In this document: positions 59,501-64,000 of the stretch, piece after piece
Position numbering within the stretch: the first letter of the stretch is position 1
How the letters are laid out: every line of letters starts with the position of its first letter
Source of the DNA: Nectonema munidae
Lineage: Eukaryota; Nematomorpha; Nectonematoida; Nectonematidae
DNA: 64,000 bases
NCBI GenBank assembly: GCA_030549495.1
Contig: JAUIRK010000751.1
Coordinates: forward strand, 248,001-312,000
Direction of reading: 5' to 3'
Made by a program: the position numbers and the translations under genes
Notes under the pieces: model-generated
What the model was told of the DNA's origin: nothing
The model's database searches: none
Seen by the model: the letters and a program-made list of their open reading frames with translations, nothing else

Positions 59501-61571
59501 CTTGAGATGCTTAGTTTTACAACCTTACTCTAACCTGTATTGATTAAGAGATTCATAAATAAGATGTTTTTAAGAGACAACTGTTATGATTTGTGATTCT
59601 AGTTCTAATCCAATGACTATGAGTTATATATTTGAAGGTAATGAATACATTTTCCCCTTGAAAAGGAAACACTTATGGTTTTTTTACTTTTTTGGAATAA
59701 AATGTTTGCTTTTTTCATCCAACTAGAACATGGATATTTCTGGCTGTGGCAAAATCACTGATGAAGGCATAAAGAGCATAGCTTCACATATAAAGAACCT
59801 GCGGAGCCTAGACATCTCTGATTTGATATTTATAACAGACTGCAGCTTTGAGTATATTGCCAAAGGTCTCATTTACCTGGAAGAGTTATCTTGCAACAGG
59901 TTGTGCTTCATGTATGCAACAGATCTTTTCAAATTCAGCTCTTTGTATTTCAGATGCACTCGGCTCACAGACTCAGCCCTATACTGCTTGATCAATCTCC
60001 AGAATTTGAAGTTACTCTCTATTTGCTGGTGCCTCCATGTGACGAACCAGGGTGTTTGGAGCGCAAGCAAAATTACTTCTCTCCAAATCCTCTCCATTTC
60101 AGGTGAAATTCTTTCAAATTGTCATCACATTTCACTTTCGCCATGCGAAACATAGAGGTGTTGTCTTATTTATTCCATCAATGGGAATTCGTTGGCATAC
60201 TCAGCGTCGTGAGTAGCTATAACAAATTAGTGGGATATTGCTTAGGGGATATTGCTTCTCATATAAAAACTTCAGCATATAGTTTCGAGCTTAGGTATTT
60301 CAATAAGTTTGAGATGTGTGTATATATGGATCATGGATACGTTTATGTGCTCCCATATACATAAAAAAAATTTCCTCACCCCCCTCCGCACCTGAAAATT
60401 TTGAGGCCCACTTTGAAAAAGAAAATCAGAAGATTAATTTTCGAAAACCAATTCCTGAAAGGGTTAAACAGAAAAAGAACTTCAAGATACAATTTGAAAG
60501 ATTTTTTTTAGTTTTTGTAAAAATAAAAACTTTACCAGGCAGAAATAAAACTTAACATTTCAAAAATTTACTAAAATAAGCCTAATAACAATTAGGGTTT
60601 TTTAACAAATGAAAAATTACTGACTTTTTTGATATAATCAAAAATTTGACTTTATTGAAGTATCTTTAATATTAATCAAAAAGATCACATACTCGTTTAT
60701 TAAACATGCTTTTGAGGGGCTTAAATGCTGGCACAATTAATTGAATTTATTGACTTTTGATTGCACTTTTGAAAAATCGATCATATTTTATTAGTTCTAT
60801 TTTGTCAGAAAAATTTTATTTGTTATTTCAATTCAGCCCTTTGAGGACCAGGATTTTGAAGACTTATCGCCTGCCTTCTATTTCAATGGAATTTTATATA
60901 GTTGAAAGACACGATATTAATTTTTAGGACATTGGTATCAGAATGGTTCTTAAAGGATAAACGAATTTACTTAAATTGGGGATGCTAGAAGAGCAATTGA
61001 CCATTTCCCTGACAATAATCTTATATTGGATATGATTTTAACGGGATGGGTTCAAACCTGTGACGTATCAAAGGAGTGACAAAAACGGTCACTTCTTAAA
61101 TAATGTTCAATAGAGTGACGAATAAAAGGTTAGTTGACTTGTTCTTTAGTTATTTGATTTGTTTGTTTGTTTAGTGAGTTAATTAGTGGAATTATTAATT
61201 TGGTTAGTTAGTTAATTAATTAGTGAGCTATAGTTTCCAGTTAGTTGTATGTTGGTTAATTAATTATTAATTTAGTTAGTGTTAGAGTCTTCTATTAAAT
61301 TTTTCAGCTATTTTTTGCCACTCTTTTGTCATGTCGTCCTTGTGATTTGTCATTCCCTTGATATTAACGCGATTTTAAGTGGAAATGACTGAATCTCTTT
61401 GTAAAGGATATTCATTTAGGTTGTTCTAACATAACTCTTCTTGGCCTGACAAAGCTAAGAAATATTCCTGGCTTGAAGATCCTCGATGCGCTTTACTGCA
61501 TCGAGTTCACGGAAGAAGCGATTCAAATCCTCAAAAAAATACTCAGTCCAACCTGTTCCATATCCCTCTAG
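50381..61571 (+). CDS. F-box/leucine-rich-repeat protein (six exons)
   Basis: Proteins of this type are usually substrate receptors of SCF ubiquitin ligases: the F-box binds SKP1 and the repeats choose the target. Exons: 50381-50510, 53354-53577, 55080-55220, 59727-59899, 59954-60102, 61420-61571. Joined length is 969 nt, 322 codons plus TAG, with consistent phases (1,0,0,2,1). The F-box spans residues about 3-42 (VLKCLQLYLSYQDFCNLTLV, CKEWNEAC). Leucine-rich repeats follow, for example CLEELQLLGCNSLTNDFF, YLTTLKLTWCYGLSNDAL, MDISGCGKITDEGIKSIA, NLKLLSICWCLHVTNQGV and LKILDALYCIEFTEEAI, which are the cysteine-containing subtype. The start is at the first ATG after an in-frame TAA at 50342. 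The F-box lacks the usual LPxE start, so an upstream exon is possible. Which FBXL family it belongs to is not clear. Confidence 0.88.
50626..51023. mobile_element. hAT-type MITE with perfect 8-bp duplication
   Basis: CAGGGGTCGGGAACCTATGG at the left, and the right end reads AAGGTTCCCGGCCCCTG, its inverse. CCTTACAG is duplicated exactly at 50618-50625 and 51024-51031. GCTCGCGAGCCAGACATGG-type arm sequence is typical of a widespread animal hAT group. 398 bp, no transposase. Confidence 0.93.
52030..52095 (-). repeat. tRNA-derived SINE fragment (same family as 58206-58310)
   Basis: CCATAGCTGAACAGATTGCA and GGATAGTTGCGATCA match 58206-58270. On the minus strand it holds TAGGTTCGATTC, a B-box. The A-box end is missing. 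Confidence 0.6.
53354..53577 (+). CDS. F-box/LRR gene exon 2
   Basis: Reads SSMNDKTLKTLISKTQ, CLEELQLLGCNSLTNDFF and ALKNVSYNCPFIVSINFQ, ending before GTAAGT at phase 0. The acceptor is inferred: AG at 53352-53353 is the only nearby one that keeps phase with exon 1 after the in-frame TAA at 53326, and its pyrimidine tract is weak. Confidence 0.8.
53578..55079 (+). other. F-box gene intron 2 with a TCTAGTCT minisatellite
   Basis: 54678-54770 holds loosely repeated GTCTAGTCT(A/G)xAATG words, about four copies. No exon recognised. Confidence 0.55.
55080..55220 (+). CDS. F-box/LRR gene exon 3
   Basis: 47 codons, phase 0 at both ends, from TTTTGAAG/AG to ACA/GTAAGC. Reads EKVLRYINKNTCPYLTTLKL then TWCYGLSNDALFCFASFL, one leucine-rich repeat and half of the next. 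Confidence 0.85.
56673..56724 (+). repeat. hAT-like end with poly-C tract
   Basis: AAGGACGCAACCAGAGGAGGG then about 13 C resembles the left arms of hAT copies here (compare 6498 onward). No partner end was found. Confidence 0.35.
57971..58108. mobile_element. TTAA-family MITE
   Basis: Near-identical to 37268-37405: CCCACTTACGGCCAATG, AACATAAGTAATTTCATC, GTCTGCTTTTTTCAATGA and ATATCGTCTGCTTTGCTTGG. The right TTAA has become TTAT. Confidence 0.82.
58206..58310 (-). repeat. tRNA-derived SINE, better copy
   Basis: On the minus strand TGGACTAGTGG is an A-box match and GAGTTCGATTCC a B-box match, about 30 nt apart as in a tRNA. Downstream sequence TGACTATCCTTACCATCTG is the non-tRNA body shared with 52030-52095. 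Confidence 0.7.
58839..58990. repeat. Possible decayed TTAA-family copy
   Basis: TTAAAACCCTTTAAAGGCC then TCTTGAAGACTAATCGGGTC and TTTCAATGGAATTTTATGTA parallel the copy at 60835. The right end is not recognisable. Confidence 0.4.
59363..59434. repeat. Inverted repeat, 17-bp arms
   Basis: CCTAGTGATTTCATGTA (59363-59379) and the inverse of TACATGAAATCGCTAGG (59418-59434) match at 16 of 17 bases with a 38-nt spacer. Confidence 0.75.
59727..59899 (+). CDS. F-box/LRR gene exon 4
   Basis: After TTTTCATCCAACTAG, reads NMDISGCGKITDEGIKSIAS and LRSLDISDLIFITDCSF, then YIAKGLIYLEELSCN; ends AG before GTTGTG at phase 2. Confidence 0.92.
59900..59953 (+). other. 54-nt intron, readable in frame
   Basis: GTTGTG to TTTGTATTTCAG. 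Its length is a multiple of three with no stop, so an unspliced transcript would add 18 residues. The join restores Arg and the leucine-rich-repeat register (ELSCN-R-CTRLTDSAL), which supports splicing. Confidence 0.8.
59954..60102 (+). CDS. F-box/LRR gene exon 5
   Basis: Reads CTRLTDSALYCLINLQNLKL, LSICWCLHVTNQGVWSA and TSLQILSIS, ending TTTCAG before GTGAAA at phase 1. Confidence 0.92.
60835..60963. mobile_element. TTAA-family MITE, second subfamily
   Basis: CCCTTTGAGGACCAGG at the left and inverse TCCTTTAAGAACCATT at the right; interior TTTTGAAGACTTATCGCC and TTTCAATGGAATTTTATAT are shared with 58839 and partly with 23274. The TTAA sites are degraded. Confidence 0.6.
61140..61300. repeat. 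Degenerate TTAGTTAA repeat
   Basis: Many imperfect TTAGTTAATTAG-like words; similar tracts occur at 15880-16020, 44170-44330 and 56020-56140 (the last two as CTAA). Confidence 0.6.
61420..61571 (+). CDS. F-box/LRR gene exon 6 (C-terminus)
   Basis: After TTCATTTAG, reads CSNITLLGLTKLRNIPG, LKILDALYCIEFTEEAIQI and LSPTCSISL, then TAG. The phase completes the Gly codon begun in exon 5. Confidence 0.92.
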
Positions 61572-61668
61572 CACAAACTACTTCCCTCAATCGCATCCCT
61601 TCTCGTGCATTTCAAGGGGAATGGCAATAACATTTATTTGTTACATATTTTTTTTAAATTTTATTAAA

Positions 61669-61674
61669 AATAAA
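61669..61674 (+). promoter_or_regulatory. Polyadenylation signal AATAAA
   Basis: AATAAA lies about 100 nt after the F-box/LRR stop codon, a normal distance for the 3' end of this gene. In an AT-rich region it may also be chance. Confidence 0.45.
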
Positions 61675-63250
61675 ACAGTGCAAAACAGCAAAGATTTCGT
61701 TTTTAGTTTTTACATTTTTACTAGAGGATCGCTTTTCGTATTTAAATACTTTTTATGAAGAGGAAAGAGCATGTGAAAAAGTTATGTTGTCATTAGCAGA
61801 TAACGCACAGCAAGAATTTTAACGAAATTAAAATTCCAATCTTCTGAACTTTGTCCTTCACTTTGTGTCCAAAAATGTGGGACTCGAATGGTGTCACATT
61901 TAACATTTTTATTTTATCACAAAATCTACACAAAAATAAAAAATAGCTATTTCTATCGTCGTGGTCTTTTTCAAGATTGCGAACATGGTAGCATGATTGA
62001 AAATCGAGAAATATCGGCAAATCATGTAATGGAGAGCATGAAAACAAAATACACTTACGTGAAGGAGTAGGGAGTGTGTGAAGTGTTAGGAAAAAGAATG
62101 CGCTTCGATACTTTATTATATTCAGCATTAGCAAATTATCCTTGTATCCACTTATCCAGTGACATATAGAGAGAACTTGGGAGGGTGTGCGTTTGGCAAT
62201 TTTTATGTCAGATATAAACTAAATGCAGGGTCATTTCGACCAATCTAATTAATTCTTATCCGACTCTGTATCCGCCGCTGATTGGTTCACTTGTGGTAAA
62301 TAGTTTTTACTCTGAATGCATATCCATACACTAGAACAAAGATGTACATCAAAAATAATGCAAGATTTTACTTTAAGTAAGTTCTTTTTCTCTTTAAGTG
62401 CGTCCTTTTTTCTACTTTAAATGCAAATAATTTTAATTTTGTTAAATTTGTAATAAAATGTTATTTTATAATAACCTATGTATTTAATTTTTAAATTATA
62501 AATAAAAAGCGGTTACAATCTTTTAACTTTTTTTTTATAGTTTAAAGTACTCTAATCTTCGCTTTAGTAAAAAAAAAATATATAGCAATCGATGTTTATT
62601 AAAAATTAATAATAATGATTTCAATCATACTTTTGTCCATTCATCGCTAAATTTAAATTAAAAAAGCATATATCGGTAAAAATGGTTTAAATCCATCATT
62701 GTTACATTTTTGAGTTCTTCTTTGTTCCCTCGTTGAATATCTTGGGTTGAATGCACTCATAAAATTAGAAAAGCGTGCGCTACATCATATGAGTGAGGTG
62801 GGCGTATCTGACGCATGTCTCAATTTTAGAGGGAAGCTCCTTCCATAATAATTTGCCTACTTCTTTGAATATACGTTACTAAATATTCTCTAAATTTAAG
62901 AAATCTTCTTGCGTGTTCCTTTTTTATTTTGGTCTAAATTGTGAGGATCTCTCAGGGGAGAGGCGTTAAGAGTTTTGGGAAAAATGACATTAAGAGAAAG
63001 TTGGTATAATAAAAAATTGGCCGTCTAATATTTTGTTTAGCATCTGGATGACATCTTTTCTCGTTATTCAACACATTTTTGAAGTGTTGAAACTTCGGAT
63101 TAAGAAATAAATCAATATGCCCACTTTATTTTGATGAAAGATCACCCGGCCTTTACTACACGCGCTGGATACGGCAATGCCATCACTTAATCTTTGATTT
63201 TATCTTATATTCTGTCTGAAATCTTAGTATTTATCTTTAGCGTTTCAACC
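61675..63250. other. AT-rich intergenic DNA
   Basis: Minus-strand frame 61793-62134 (113 codons) is Phe/Leu-rich with no family signature. No other feature. Confidence 0.4.
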
Positions 63251-63254
63251 GAGG

Positions 63255-64000
63255 CAGGAATCTTTCGCGCTATGCCAGAATTATACCAATATTAAAATCA
63301 AGTAAATCATCTCAATATACCGAAAACAAACTCCCATCCCATAGGAATTACATAAAGTATTTCCAAGATTTTTGAAAAAGTAATTTATAATAAAAATTCT
63401 AAATTATTTCAATTAAATAAACTTCTTTGCACCCCATCAGTATGGCTTTCTTCCGAATAAGTATATACTCAAGAAGAACTCCTCCGATTATTATCATACC
63501 TTGTCTCTCAAAACTTTTATGGTAAAAATCACAGTATATCCTTCTTCCTTGATTTTTCCAAAGCCTATGATAATGTTAAACTATATAAAATCGGGGTTAG
63601 AGGCAACACCCATAAATGGTTCTCTGTCCTTTCGTACTTTTCAGATTCTTTATAATAACTCGTTATCTTCAAAACATACATCTAATATAGGCGTGCGTTA
63701 GGGTTTGATTCTTGGCCGTCTTCTATTTCTAATTTTTATTAATGATATTTGTCTTTCCCTTCCAAATTCTGCCCCCATGATATTGTTTGCTGATGATATT
63801 ACTGTAGTTTTTCATTTTGACTCTACCTTGGATCATAAAACTTAAATTAAATATATTAAAAGCTGACTAGATTCTTTTGGGAAGTGGTCCTTCTTGTATA
63901 AGTTACCTATCAATTTAACTAAATCACACTATCTGATATTCTCAAAACGTATGCATGTTTTCTCTTTAGATTTCTTTATTGAAAATAATTTGATAACACA
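63255..64000 (+). mobile_element. LINE reverse-transcriptase fragment, running off the window
   Basis: Broken frames carry successive reverse-transcriptase motifs: IIPILKSSKSSQY near 63279, a SKIFEKVIYNK-type segment near 63365, QYGFLPNK near 63440, FLDFSKAYDNV (63545-63577, catalytic Asp of motif A) and FADDITVVF (63786-63812, motif C). The order and wording fit Jockey/CR1-type non-LTR elements. Several shifts and stops. It continues past 64000. Confidence 0.85.

Larger units (their letters stand above)
55221..59726 (+). other. F-box gene intron 3 (4.5 kb)
   Basis: Contains a TTAA MITE (57971), a SINE (58206), an old TTAA-like copy (58839), an inverted repeat (59363-59434), a 13-C run near 56710 next to a hAT-like end, and loose CTAACTAAC repeats at 56020-56140. 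Confidence 0.6.
60103..61419 (+). other. F-box gene intron 5
   Basis: Holds the TTAA MITE at 60835-60963 and a TTAGTTAA-type repeat at 61140-61300. A Lys-rich 79-codon frame at 60316-60555 shows no family. Confidence 0.55.

Noticed and set aside
61793-62134. 113-codon minus-strand frame downstream of the F-box gene
   Set aside because: Composition-driven Phe/Leu/Ser frame with no domain.

Overview
This is AT-rich, intron-rich eukaryotic nuclear DNA, most likely from an arthropod. The evidence is two multi-exon host genes with introns as short as 54 and 69 nt, TTAA-flanked miniature elements, tRNA-derived SINEs, and a degraded copy of a multicopy protein family that I associate with arthropod genomes. 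A small crustacean would fit, but that is a guess. There is no bacterial operon, CRISPR array or intact virus-like element.

Host genes. (1) About 19.1-28.2 kb, + strand: part of GTF2H4/p52, a TFIIH core subunit. Six exons match the family in order: 19118-19211, 19281-~19371, ~19687-19793, 20439-20522, 24566-24747, 25956-26079 and 28080-28223 (the third is tentative). A possible last exon lies at 28634-28693. The N-terminal exons were not found. (2) 50.4-61.6 kb, + strand: a six-exon F-box/leucine-rich-repeat gene. Its exon phases agree throughout and it encodes about 322 aa, ending at a TAG at 61569-61571 with an AATAAA about 100 nt downstream.

Mobile and repeat DNA fills most of the rest. 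0.7-3.0 kb: decayed piggyBac transposase with a C-terminal Cys-rich finger. 3.4-5.0 kb: unexplained tract strongly depleted of G on the + strand. 6.5-10.3 kb: hAT element with a perfect 8-bp target duplication, a strikingly GC-rich ZBED5-like transposase and a 5S rRNA-like fragment. 11.4-12.75 kb: Tc1/mariner-type element with subterminal repeat arrays. 17.0-18.7 kb, - strand: decayed copy of the multicopy zinc-binding protein family, one short intron still visible. 22.9-23.1 kb, - strand: hAT dimerisation-domain remnant. 29.4-30.1 kb and 63.25-64.0 kb: LINE fragments, the second running off the window. 33.4-36.1 kb: Tigger/pogo element. Scattered short elements include five hAT-type MITEs with exact or near-exact 8-bp duplications, about ten copies of a TTAA/CCC-ended MITE family, a MITE with ACTAGCCGGTC ends, and two or more tRNA-derived SINE families.

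The two host genes show no functional link to each other. The transposase fossils plausibly relate to the MITEs (piggyBac to the TTAA family, hAT to the 8-bp-duplication families), but I could not tie any specific pair together from terminal sequence. No obviously new biological system was found. The best candidates for follow-up are the multicopy protein family, the G-poor tract, the subterminal repeat arrays and the 5S-like fragment.
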